A program made the translations under genes and the position numbers. Shown piece after piece: positions 33,672 through 42,037 of a stretch of 59,987 bases of DNA (within the stretch, counting starts at the first letter, position 1; each line of letters opens with the position of its first letter). Source of the stretch: Candidatus Segatella intestinihominis (GTDB taxonomy: Bacteria > Bacteroidota > Bacteroidia > Bacteroidales > Bacteroidaceae); the NCBI GenBank assembly GCA_900548535.1, contig URLG01000007.1:1-59987 (forward strand). Direction: 5' to 3'. The notes beneath the pieces were generated by a model that ran no database searches, was not told the origin of the DNA, and was given only the letters and a program-made list of their open reading frames with translations.

Positions 33672-34400
33672 TTATCTTCTATGAGGAAGTTTCTTAATGG
33701 TTCCTGCCATCGAAGTTCTACCCGGCGCACCGCCGAAAGAAGATGCAGCAGTAGAATCAGATCTCGAAGCACTACGGCTTAAGCTCCTAGCTGAGCTAGA
33801 AGTATTGCGCTCCAAGTCGATATACATGATGTCGCCCTTGGCGATACCCGTACCTATCATATAGCCAAAGAAGGTATCGTTTGGCTTGCCTTGCTCCACG
33901 CCCAAATGGAATCCATACTGGCTGGCACCGGCATCCATCACATAAGTAGTACCTGAAGTATACTTGATGTAGATATCACCATTATTGTCTATATACCAAG
34001 AGAACTTGAGGGTCTGGGTGTCGCCACTGTCGTCTGTAGCATAGTCCACCTCTATACCATTACCGCTCAGAGAGTTGGCATTATTCTTATCCTGATAGAA
34101 TATCATATTGGTCTCAAACTCATAGTTATTGCGGGAGTTGCCATCCTCGGCTAGCTCAGAGAGCTGCACCTTGCCATACCAATCGCCAACGAGAGTCTGA
34201 GCCTCGTCCAGGAGGTCTTGGTCCTTAGAGCCCTGCGAACCTTGGTTCCAATCACCCTGGTTCCAGCCCCAACCTCCATGGTTATAATCGTCATACCATC
34301 CGTAATGATCGTGCCAATATGGATCGTCATCGCAAGAGGTGAAGGCTAATGATGCTCCAGCTATCGCCAGAAGCATCATCATTGATTTCATCTTTTTCAT
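33672..34400 (-). CDS. Lipoprotein of unknown function (His/Tyr/Gly/Trp-rich N-terminus)
   Basis: 242 residues with lipobox FTSC. A low-complexity segment rich in Asp, Tyr, Trp, Gly, His and Gln follows (about 24-60). A beta-rich domain with VGDWYGKVQLS and FSWYIDNNGDIYIKY comes next, then a Ser/Arg-rich tail. The fold resembles lipocalin-like or membrane-inserted lipid sensor domains, but I do not recognise a family. It is paralogous in layout to the next gene, 16 nt upstream, and is co-transcribed with it. Confidence 0.7.
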   Translation of the reverse strand: MKKMKSMMMLLAIAGASLAFTSCDDDPYWHDHYGWYDDYNHGGWGWNQGDWNQGSQGSKDQDLLDEAQTLVGDWYGKVQLSELAEDGNSRNNYEFETNMIFYQDKNNANSLSGNGIEVDYATDDSGDTQTLKFSWYIDNNGDIYIKYTSGTTYVMDAGASQYGFHLGVEQGKPNDTFFGYMIGTGIAKGDIMYIDLERNTSSSARSLSRSASRSDSTAASSFGGAPGRTSMAGTIKKLPHRR

Positions 34401-34416
34401 CTCAATATCCTTTCTT

Positions 34417-35016
34417 TTACTTTTCTACCCAGCGAATCAAGGCAGGTATACTGTCATTACCTTCAGCCGAGCGAGAACTTACGTTAACATTCGTCTCCTT
34501 ACTCATCTTAAACCAACCATAATCATAACTTCCACCCCACGAATCTAACCAGCTATTGGTGCCATACCAATAATAACGATTCCAATTAGGAGAAGATGTC
34601 TTGACAAACTTAAACTCTATCCAAGCATTGGTGCTATTGAATTCTATTTCGCCATAGAAATACCTATCATCAAGATGATAGTTGCGGATAACAGCATCTT
34701 CACGTGTATCGCGGAAGTAAATATATATCATGCCGTTTCTAACTTGCCAAGTAATACGATTAGCTACGTAATCCCAAGGAGCATTGCTATAGGAATCCAG
34801 CCAATAACCATCTCCCGAATCGTAACCGGCATTGAAAGTTATATCGGCTGTACTTGAATAATACTTTCTGTCATTATATGAAACAGAAGTATTCATATAG
34901 CCACTCCAAGAGCCATCCAGGGTGTATGCTATATCTGAGTCTTCATCGCAAGAGGTGAAGGTAAGACTCATCAGCGCCATCAGCGCTACTGTGAGAAATG
35001 ATGTAAACTTCTTCAT
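34417..35016 (-). CDS. Lipoprotein of unknown function, paralog of the adjacent one
   Basis: 199 residues with lipobox FTSC followed by acidic DEDSD. The domain has the same order as its neighbour: LDGSWSGYMN, a long strand with ITFNAGYDSGDG, RNGMIYIYFRDT and a short Ser/Arg-containing tail. It is expected at the periplasmic or outer face. A consensus promoter lies at 35060-35090, divergent from the hybrid regulator gene, which makes this pair the most likely local target of that regulator. Confidence 0.7.
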   Translation of the reverse strand: MKKFTSFLTVALMALMSLTFTSCDEDSDIAYTLDGSWSGYMNTSVSYNDRKYYSSTADITFNAGYDSGDGYWLDSYSNAPWDYVANRITWQVRNGMIYIYFRDTREDAVIRNYHLDDRYFYGEIEFNSTNAWIEFKFVKTSSPNWNRYYWYGTNSWLDSWGGSYDYGWFKMSKETNVNVSSRSAEGNDSIPALIRWVEK

Positions 35017-35059
35017 ATCGTCAATAGTTTAAATTGTTAATATTCCGTGAATGATGGTG

Positions 35060-35090
35060 CAAAGATAAGCTAATTTTTACACCCCACAAA
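35060..35090 (-). promoter_or_regulatory. Promoter of the lipoprotein pair
   Basis: On the minus strand: TTTG (35090-35087), 19 nt, TATCTTTG (35067-35060). Confidence 0.75.
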
Positions 35091-35174
35091 GGGGAAAGTG
35101 GAATATTTTAGAGGAAAATCCCTATTTTTGAGTAGATTTTACCCCAAAGAGGTGAGTTTTTCAACTTTTTTCTG

Positions 35175-35182
35175 TATCTTTG
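35175..35182 (+). promoter_or_regulatory. -7 element of the hybrid regulator gene
   Basis: TATCTTTG, 54 nt before the ATG at 35237. A TTG codon at 35180 inside it would otherwise extend the frame and is rejected as a start. Confidence 0.6.
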
Positions 35183-35236
35183 TCTCGATTTACAAGAATT
35201 TGCATCTTTAGATGCAGTAACTATATACTAGAGATT

Positions 35237-38200
35237 ATGAATAGAAAACTAAATATCATCATCATAGGTCTGCTGACTACCATCATGGCAGCAGCCGTCC
35301 CTTACTGCGACATACGCAAGTTCTCCATTACCGACGGACTTGCCGCCAACACCATCGCCGACATGAAACAGGGCAAGGACAAACTCATGTGGTTTGGCAC
35401 CTGGAACGGCATCTCCTATTATGATGGATACACATTCCATACCTACCGTGACGAACCAGACAAGGCAGACATCCTCTCTACCAACCGCATCCTGCAGATA
35501 GAGCCTGCCACCAACAACAACCTGTGGTGCGTCACCAACGACCGACAACTCTACGTATACGATACCCACATCTGCCAATTCGTGAAAGTGGGCAAAGAAA
35601 TCAACAAGAAATATGGCATCTATCTCAGGGTAAAGAACATCTATGTCCTGAACAATGGCAGGACCTGGATTACTTCAGATGACGGCGACTATGCCATCAG
35701 AGCCATAGGACCTGTGGTCAACGACAAGGAGCCTGAGCTGATACGCGTGGGACAGAAAGGACTGCGCAGCGGCAAGATATGGTTTGTACATAGCGACAAG
35801 AAAGGCAGAGAATGGGTGATGACCGACAAGGGAACCATGATCTATGGACACAAATTCTCTGTGAAGACTCCCTATAAGTGGATCAGAGAGGTGGGCGAAC
35901 AAGTGTATCTTGCCACCACTGACGGCAAACTAGCCACGGTGGATGCGCGAGACCGACTCACCAACGTGCCCCTGCCACCAGGAATCACCAGAATCAACGA
36001 GTTGAAGAACACGGGTTATCAGCTACTTCTAGCCACCAACCTGGGACTCGTCATCTACAATCCACGCAGTTTTAAGGCAGAAATCATCAATATCCAGAGT
36101 CCGGGACAGCCACTGGCAGAAGCCAAGAAGCTCTATGCCGACTACTTCGGCATGGTATGGGTATTCACCGAGGGCATGGGCGTAACGCTCGTCAACCCAA
36201 AGAACAATACCAAGCAATGGCTCTTCGCCGACCAGCCCGACCCCGTGGACCGCACCACGAGCGACAGTTACTTCATCACCCAAGATGAGAACCATGTGCT
36301 CTGGGTAGTGCCTAACGGCGGAACCTTCAGCTACTTTGACCGCAGTGCAGGCAAACTGGTGCCTTATCTGCTGCGAAGCAACTCATCGGGCAACTACCGC
36401 GTCCCACGCATCGGCAAATATGCCCTCTCCGACCAAGGCGTGCTTTGGATCACAGGTATTCACGACCTGACACAAATCGCATTCAAGAACCACCCATACA
36501 CCCTGACCAAGCTGAGCAAAGGCGAATCAGAGGTGCGCGCCATCGCAGCCATCCCTAACGGCAACCAGCTGTATGGATACAGAGACGGATTCCTGCAAGT
36601 GACTGATGCCAACTTCCGCCCACTGGGCTATATGCTGCCCAACGGACAGATAACCCAGGAGCAAGTGCAGTTCTCTACATGTGGCATCTACAGCCTCTTT
36701 GTAGACACCCGCAGCCGACTATGGGTGGGAACCAACAACGACGGCATCTATATGCTGGATCACGGCAAGACGGTGCACTTCCTCTACAACCCAGCCGACA
36801 AGGGCTCATTGCCTAGCAACAATATCTATGATATAAGAGCCGACCGCCATGGATACATCTGGATAGCCAGCTATGGCGGAGGCATCGCCCTGGTCAATGA
36901 ACATGCCGACGGCAGCATCAACTTTATCAGCAACCGTAACGGACTCAGCTGGCCTAAGGGCAACTTCCAAAAGACCCGCCGCATAGAATGCACCAATGAT
37001 GGCGACATCCTGGTAGGAACCACGGACGGACTCATCACCTTTAGCGACAATTTCAAGAGTCCATCCCTCATCAAATGCTTCAACAGCCACAATGTGGAGG
37101 GCGACACCACTGCGCTAGAAGCCAACGACGTGCTCTTTATCATGGAGCACTCCACAGGCAAGATGTTTATCAGCGAGCTGGGCGGCGTGATGGAGAGAAT
37201 CATCAGCAAGAACCTGCTACAGAACAACTTGAAGGTGGAATACTTCAAGAACATCAGCACAGCCGAAGGACTGGTGAAGAGCATGCAGGAAGACAATGAT
37301 GGCAACATCTGGATTATCCGAGAGTCAAGTATCGACAAGGTGAACCTGAAGAAGGGCACTACGGAGGTATTCGGTCCTAACGACTTCGACTACAACCTGT
37401 CGTTTACCGAGGCTCGCCCATACCATGACCCTGCCACCAACAATATCACCGTGGGCACCCCTATGGGAGCGCTCACCTTCAATCCAGCCACGCTGAAGAA
37501 GAGCACCTATCAGGCTCGCATCATCTTCACCAATCTGCACTTCAATGGAGAGAGCGAATCTCACCCTATCCTGCATGCAGAGAAAGTAGTGATACCAGCC
37601 AACAAGCGAAATCTGACCATCAGTTTCGCTGCGCTCGACTATACCCGAAAGTATCAGACCAAGTATCTCTATCGCTTGGAGGGCAGCACGCCTGAGGGCG
37701 AATGGGTGCCACTGGGTAGCAACAATACGATAGGTTTTAACCACATCTCGCATGGCAACTATATATTAAAGGTGAAAGGCACCAACTCACATGGTGTATG
37801 GAGCAAGTATGTAGCTGAGCTCCCTATCGAGGTGCGCCCTACATTCTGGGAGAGCATCTGGGGAAGACTGGTACTCCTGCTGCTCCTCTCAGCCATCGTG
37901 GGCAGTATCTTCTACTCTTACAATCAGCGCCAGCGCCAGAACATCAACCACGAGATGAGTGTGATGAAGAATGAGTTCTTCAGCGATGCCTCCCATCGAC
38001 TCCGCACACCGCTCACCCTCATCGGAGGTCCTGTGCAGCAAGTACTTGACAATGAGCCTGGACTGACCAAGCAGAGCAAAGACCTGCTGGGCATCGTACT
38101 GCGCAACTCACACGAGATGCTGGACATGATCAACAAAATTCTGCGCTTCGACAACTGCCAGAACTTCTATACCAACGGCGGCATGGACGAGAATGACACC

Positions 38201-39211
38201 GAGGAGCTTGGCAAGGAAATAGAAGGACAGATAGACGACAAGAACGCGCAGCGCTATCTGGAAGAGGAAAACAAGAAGAGAGAAAAGGAGGAAGAGCGCC
38301 TAGAAGAGCATGGCGAGGTGATGGAGCACGAAAAGAAAGACATCACCCTGCTCGTGGTGGAGGACAATGCCGACCTGCGCAAGTATCTCTACAACATACT
38401 GGAAAGCAACTACAATGTACTGCTCGCCGAGAACGGAAAGGCAGGCCTGCTGATGGCTCGCAAGGAGATGCCAGACTTCATCCTCACCGACGTAACGATG
38501 CCTGTAATGGACGGTATCACCATGGTTCACCACATCAAGCAAGACTCTACGCTCAAGAACATACCTATCATCATCCTCTCTGCCAAGGCTAGCGTGGAAG
38601 ACCAGTTGAAGGGATTTGAGGAAGGCATCGACGCTTACCTCACCAAGCCATTCTCCGTGAACTATCTCCTGGCCAGAATCGAGGCTGTGATCACGAAGCG
38701 CCGCGCCATCCAGACCGACTTGTTGCAGCGTCTGCGTGAGGCTGGTGACAAGGACGCCATAGCTGCCCTGCGCATTCTGCCTGCTATGCGCGTTCCTGCT
38801 CCAAATCCACAGAGCACCAGCCAGACGGCTGAGCCTGAGAAGAAGGAGCATGATGCCACAGCATTCATGTCGTTGCAAATCAATGACGCTGTCACGGAGA
38901 AAATCATGAGATATATCTTGGACCACATCAGCAGCCCAGACCTCAAGATAGACGATATAGCCCAGGCTGTGGGCATGAGCCGCAGTGTGCTCTATAGCAA
39001 GATCAAGCAGACCGTGGGTATGACCCCTATCGACTTCGTACGCCACATCCGCATCATGAAAGCTACGGAAATGCTGCAAGATACCGACGAATCGCTCAGC
39101 AACATAGCCTACAATGTGGGCTTCAGCGACCCTAAGTACTTCTCCAAGGTGTTCAAGAGAGAGATGGGCATCATCCCTAGCGAATACCGCGAACGCACCC
39201 GCCAAGCATAA
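35237..39211 (+). CDS. Hybrid two-component regulator without an ATPase domain
   Basis: 1324 residues from the ATG at 35237. A signal-anchor is followed by a periplasmic two-component-regulator propeller (about 25-745; blades such as DMKQGKDKLMWFGTWNGISYY and DTRSRLWVGTNNDGIYML) and a Y_Y_Y domain (about 775-870). One transmembrane helix follows near 880, then HisKA with the H-box DASHRLRTPLTLI near 918. The expected HATPase_c domain (N, G1, F and G2 boxes) is missing. A charged coiled coil (about 975-1030) leads straight to a receiver domain (VVEDNADLR, TDVTMPVMDG, LSAKA, LTKPF) and an AraC-type DNA-binding end (about 1215-1320). Without the ATPase it cannot autophosphorylate. It is divergent from two lipoproteins. 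Confidence 0.9.
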   Translation: MNRKLNIIIIGLLTTIMAAAVPYCDIRKFSITDGLAANTIADMKQGKDKLMWFGTWNGISYYDGYTFHTYRDEPDKADILSTNRILQIEPATNNNLWCVTNDRQLYVYDTHICQFVKVGKEINKKYGIYLRVKNIYVLNNGRTWITSDDGDYAIRAIGPVVNDKEPELIRVGQKGLRSGKIWFVHSDKKGREWVMTDKGTMIYGHKFSVKTPYKWIREVGEQVYLATTDGKLATVDARDRLTNVPLPPGITRINELKNTGYQLLLATNLGLVIYNPRSFKAEIINIQSPGQPLAEAKKLYADYFGMVWVFTEGMGVTLVNPKNNTKQWLFADQPDPVDRTTSDSYFITQDENHVLWVVPNGGTFSYFDRSAGKLVPYLLRSNSSGNYRVPRIGKYALSDQGVLWITGIHDLTQIAFKNHPYTLTKLSKGESEVRAIAAIPNGNQLYGYRDGFLQVTDANFRPLGYMLPNGQITQEQVQFSTCGIYSLFVDTRSRLWVGTNNDGIYMLDHGKTVHFLYNPADKGSLPSNNIYDIRADRHGYIWIASYGGGIALVNEHADGSINFISNRNGLSWPKGNFQKTRRIECTNDGDILVGTTDGLITFSDNFKSPSLIKCFNSHNVEGDTTALEANDVLFIMEHSTGKMFISELGGVMERIISKNLLQNNLKVEYFKNISTAEGLVKSMQEDNDGNIWIIRESSIDKVNLKKGTTEVFGPNDFDYNLSFTEARPYHDPATNNITVGTPMGALTFNPATLKKSTYQARIIFTNLHFNGESESHPILHAEKVVIPANKRNLTISFAALDYTRKYQTKYLYRLEGSTPEGEWVPLGSNNTIGFNHISHGNYILKVKGTNSHGVWSKYVAELPIEVRPTFWESIWGRLVLLLLLSAIVGSIFYSYNQRQRQNINHEMSVMKNEFFSDASHRLRTPLTLIGGPVQQVLDNEPGLTKQSKDLLGIVLRNSHEMLDMINKILRFDNCQNFYTNGGMDENDTEELGKEIEGQIDDKNAQRYLEEENKKREKEEERLEEHGEVMEHEKKDITLLVVEDNADLRKYLYNILESNYNVLLAENGKAGLLMARKEMPDFILTDVTMPVMDGITMVHHIKQDSTLKNIPIIILSAKASVEDQLKGFEEGIDAYLTKPFSVNYLLARIEAVITKRRAIQTDLLQRLREAGDKDAIAALRILPAMRVPAPNPQSTSQTAEPEKKEHDATAFMSLQINDAVTEKIMRYILDHISSPDLKIDDIAQAVGMSRSVLYSKIKQTVGMTPIDFVRHIRIMKATEMLQDTDESLSNIAYNVGFSDPKYFSKVFKREMGIIPSEYRERTRQA

Positions 39212-39227
39212 CCCAAAATAGGGATAA

Positions 39228-39300
39228 GCGGTCGAAAAATGTGTCTATGCGGTCGAAAAATGCGTTTATGCGGTCAAAAAAATGTACGCAAGCGGTGTCT
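39228..39300. repeat. Four phased GCGGT repeats, 21-bp period
   Basis: GCGGT(C) occurs at 39228, 39249, 39270 and 39292 within a repeated unit that reads ATGCGGTCGAAAAATG. Spacing is 21, 21 and 22 bp, two helical turns. The array starts 17 nt past the regulator stop and ends about 70 nt before the promoter of the small-RNA unit. Confidence 0.75.
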
Positions 39301-39382
39301 TTAAATTAAATTAAGAAAATAAAAACAAAAAATTGCTTGTAAGAGATACAACTTATGGAAAAAAGTTGTAACTTTGCAGCAG

Positions 39383-39495
39383 TTCTTAGAAAAGTTAAAT
39401 GATAGATTAATCGTAAACTTTCTTTTATTTTGTATTTGGAATAAAAGAAAGTTGGAAGGTTCTCCGGGGATTGTGAAATTCCCGGACTTTTTTTT
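39383..39495 (+). ncRNA. Candidate small RNA, about 110 nt
   Basis: A TAACTTTG element (39369-39376) precedes a compact transcript with two hairpins: a perfect 14-bp stem AACTTTCTTTTATT (39416-39429) with AATAAAAGAAAGTT (39440-39453), and a terminator TCCGGG...CCCGGA (39463-39486) followed by eight T. No start codon with a good frame is present. The -33 element is weak, and the family is unknown. Confidence 0.5.
39463..39495 (+). terminator. Terminator of the candidate small RNA
   Basis: TCCGGGgATT and AATtCCCGGA form a stem around GTGA, with TTTTTTTT after it. Confidence 0.75.
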
Positions 39496-39594
39496 GCCTT
39501 TCAGTTTATCCCCCTCCTGCTTTTATCTTCTTACATTTTTGCCATTTTACCTTTAAATAATGCAAACAAGTTGCCATATCTGAAAGAAATATAT

Positions 39595-39602
39595 TATCTT
39601 TG
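39595..39602 (+). promoter_or_regulatory. -7 element of the glutathione peroxidase gene
   Basis: TATCTTTG, with a TTG about 21 nt upstream (39571-39573) as a partial -33 box. Confidence 0.6.
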
Positions 39603-39665
39603 CAGTCAAATTTGATAAACTTATCAATACAGAATAAAACATATAATTAAGATACAAATAAAAAA

Positions 39666-40220
39666 ATGAGAACTGTTTACGAATACTCTGTCAAAGACAG
39701 AAAGGGAAAAGATGTTTCCCTCAAAGAGTATGCTAACGAGGTATTGCTCATCGTCAACACAGCCACCAAGTGTGGTTTCACACCTCAGTACGAAGAACTA
39801 GAGAAACTCTATGAGAAATATCATTCACAAGGTTTTGAGGTTCTTGACTTCCCTTGCAACCAGTTTGGCCAGCAGGCTCCTGGTACTGACGAAAGCATCC
39901 ACCAATTCTGCAAACTGACCTACGGCACAGAATTCTCACGTTTCAAGAAAATCAAGGTAAATGGCGACGATGCCGCTCCTCTCTATAAATTTCTGAAGGA
40001 GTGCAAGGGCTTTGCAGGTTGGGATGAGAGCCATCCTCTCTACCCAGTACTTGACAAGATGCTAAGCGAGGCTGATCCTAACTATAAGGAGAGTGCCGAC
40101 ATCAAGTGGAACTTCACCAAGTTCCTCGTCAACAAGAAGGGTCAGGTTGTAGCTCGTTTTGAGCCAACCACTAGCTTTGATGTTATCGCCAATGCCATCG
40201 AGGAATGGCTGAAGGCTTAA
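39666..40220 (+). CDS. Glutathione peroxidase family protein
   Basis: A 184-residue thioredoxin-fold peroxidase that reduces hydroperoxides. In bacteria of this group the electron donor is usually thioredoxin rather than glutathione. The catalytic Cys is in NTATKCGFTPQ at about residue 38, the Gln in FPCNQFGQQAPG and the Trp-Asn pair in IKWNFTKFLV. There is no signal peptide, so it is cytosolic. It stands alone with its own promoter and a bidirectional terminator. Confidence 0.94.
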   Translation: MRTVYEYSVKDRKGKDVSLKEYANEVLLIVNTATKCGFTPQYEELEKLYEKYHSQGFEVLDFPCNQFGQQAPGTDESIHQFCKLTYGTEFSRFKKIKVNGDDAAPLYKFLKECKGFAGWDESHPLYPVLDKMLSEADPNYKESADIKWNFTKFLVNKKGQVVARFEPTTSFDVIANAIEEWLKA

Positions 40221-40231
40221 GACCATAAAAA

Positions 40232-40268
40232 AAAGCCAGATTGCAAACTGCTTGCAATCTGGCTTTTT
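40232..40268. terminator. Bidirectional terminator between gpx and trpB2
   Basis: A 14-bp perfect stem AAGCCAGATTGCAA/TTGCAATCTGGCTT has A-run on the left and T-run on the right, so it can stop transcripts from both sides. Confidence 0.85.
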
Positions 40269-40315
40269 GGTTATTTTATGTTTTCCCCAACACTTGGCTG
40301 GGGAAAAGAAAATGA

Positions 40316-41677
40316 TTAATCTACCTGTGGCACTGTCTTGAGGAACTTCTGGATTTCCTCATCACTGACAGAATAGTTATGCAAGTCACCATTGATGTAA
40401 CTCTCGTAAGAAGGCATATCTATCAAGCCATGACCAGAAAGGCAGAACAAGATCACCTTCTCCTTACCCTCTTCCTTGGCTTTCTGTGCCTCACGAATAG
40501 TAGCTGCGATAGCATGGCAACTCTCAGGAGCCGGAATAATGCCCTCGGTACGAGCAAAGAGCATACCAGCCTGGAATGACTCCAACTGAGGAATGTCGAC
40601 TCCGTGCATGTAGCCATCCTTGATGAGCTGGGAAATAATCATGCCGGCACCATGGTAGCGAAGTCCACCTGCGTGAATGTTAGCAGGCTTGAAGTCATGA
40701 CCCAGGGTAAACATAGGCAACAAAGGAGTGTAACCAGCCTCATCACCAAAGTCATACTCAAACTTACCACGAGTCAACTTAGGGCAGCTCTCTGGCTCAG
40801 CGGCAATAAACTCAGTATTCTTCTCACCGCTCAAGTTGTGGCGCATGAATGGGAAGGCAAGACCACCAAAGTTACTACCACCACCAAAGCAAGCGATGAC
40901 CTGATCAGGATACTCACCAGCCATCTGCATCTGCTTCTCAGCCTCAAGACCGATGATAGTTTGATGGAGAGCTACGTGATTGAGCACCGAACCCAATGTG
41001 TACTTACATCCCGGAGTAGTGGTGGCAAGCTCCACAGCCTCACTGATGGCAGTGCCCAGAGAGCCTGGATGATGAGGATCACGGGTAATGATATTCTTAC
41101 CAGCACGAGTACTCATAGAAGGAGAACCCTCTACCGTAGCACCGAAGGTGCGCATGATGCTAGAGCGATATGGCTTCTGCTGCATGGTAATCTTTACCTG
41201 ATATACGGCAGCCTCCAGTCCGTAGAGCTTGGCTGCGTAAGAAAGCGCAGCTCCCCACTGTCCGGCACCCGTCTCTGTGGTCACATTGGTATCTCCCTCC
41301 TGCTTGCAATAGTAGCACTGTGGCAAGGCAGAGTTAATCTTATGAGATCCCAATGGGTTGGTACTTTCGTTCTTGAAGTAGATGTGGGCAGGAGTGCCGA
41401 GGGCTTCCTCCAAGGCGTAAGCACGTACCAAAGGAGTGGAACGATAGAAGGTGTACTTTTCGAGCACATCCTCTGGAATATCTATCCAAGCATGCTCTGT
41501 GTCGAGTTCCTGCTTAGAACACTCCTTATTAAATATATGTGACAAGTCATCTGCATTGAGAGGCTTGTGAGTTTGCGGATTCAATGGTGGCAATGGCTTG
41601 TTAGGCATGTCTGCCTGAATGTTATACCACTGTGTTGGAATGTCTTGTTCCTGTAAGATATACTTTTTCTGTCTCAT
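40316..41677 (-). CDS. Tryptophan synthase beta chain-like protein (TrpB2)
   Basis: A 453-residue PLP enzyme. STNPLGSHKINSA holds the PLP-binding Lys, TETGAGQWG the substrate loop, and GGGSNFGG the phosphate-binding loop. The length and the N-terminal extension (PTQWYNIQADMPNKPLPP) mark the TrpB2 branch (TIGR01415) rather than the classic TrpB that pairs with TrpA. No trpA is adjacent. TrpB2 can make tryptophan from serine and free indole, so an indole-salvage role is likely. Confidence 0.93.
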   Translation of the reverse strand: MRQKKYILQEQDIPTQWYNIQADMPNKPLPPLNPQTHKPLNADDLSHIFNKECSKQELDTEHAWIDIPEDVLEKYTFYRSTPLVRAYALEEALGTPAHIYFKNESTNPLGSHKINSALPQCYYCKQEGDTNVTTETGAGQWGAALSYAAKLYGLEAAVYQVKITMQQKPYRSSIMRTFGATVEGSPSMSTRAGKNIITRDPHHPGSLGTAISEAVELATTTPGCKYTLGSVLNHVALHQTIIGLEAEKQMQMAGEYPDQVIACFGGGSNFGGLAFPFMRHNLSGEKNTEFIAAEPESCPKLTRGKFEYDFGDEAGYTPLLPMFTLGHDFKPANIHAGGLRYHGAGMIISQLIKDGYMHGVDIPQLESFQAGMLFARTEGIIPAPESCHAIAATIREAQKAKEEGKEKVILFCLSGHGLIDMPSYESYINGDLHNYSVSDEEIQKFLKTVPQVD

Positions 41678-41708
41678 GTTGATAATTTGTTTGATGTTTA
41701 TTCAGCGA

Positions 41709-41716
41709 CAAAGTTA
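41709..41716 (-). promoter_or_regulatory. -7 element of trpB2
   Basis: TAACTTTG on the minus strand, 32 nt before the start at 41677. Confidence 0.55.
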
Positions 41717-41910
41717 CAAATATTTTTTCACTCTAGAAACTATTTTGTAGTTTATTTACCATTTATTCTCGTAATTCGTTACTTTTAGCACCGAAATTCT
41801 ATTAGGCAGGGGCATACAATCTAATATATTACATCTAAATAACAGAATCTACTCCCTAAATAATAGATTTTACCCCTCCTTTCATCGAGAATACTGTACC
41901 TTTGCAGTAT

Positions 41911-42003
41911 TAAAACAAGGGCGTTGTGAAACGCCTAATCATCATCTTTTACTTATACAAAAAAAACATTGGAAGCGAAATGCTTTCAATGTTTTCTTTT
42001 TTA
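41911..42003 (+). ncRNA. Candidate small RNA, about 90 nt
   Basis: TACCTTTG (41897-41904) precedes a transcript with a GGCGTTGTGAAACGCC hairpin (41920-41935) and an end hairpin AAACATTG/CAATGTTT (41964-41994) followed by TCTTTTTT. The end hairpin also has an A-run on its left, so it may in addition terminate mfd from the other side, which is the plainer reading. No -33 box is evident. Confidence 0.35.
41960..42003. terminator. Bidirectional terminator after mfd
   Basis: AAACATTG pairs with CAATGTTT, and an inner AAGC pairs with GCTT, with eight A before and a T-rich run after. It lies 44 nt past the leftward mfd stop. Confidence 0.8.
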
Positions 42004-42037
42004 TATCCATACTTGTTTCAGAAGTACCATATTATCC

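Larger units (their letters stand above)
39212..39665. other. Intergenic region with repeats, small-RNA unit and gpx promoter
   Basis: No protein gene is credible; a 60-codon frame at 39374-39556 runs through a hairpin and a terminator. The region holds the 21-bp repeats, the small-RNA candidate (39383-39495) and the glutathione peroxidase promoter. Confidence 0.65.

Noticed and set aside
39228..39300. Possible CRISPR or iteron array
   Set aside because: Units are degenerate, only four, with no unique spacers and no rep gene; phased binding sites are a better fit.
39374..39556. 60-codon rightward frame
   Set aside because: It runs through a perfect hairpin and a terminator and has a low-complexity Leu/Phe/Pro end; better explained as a small RNA unit.
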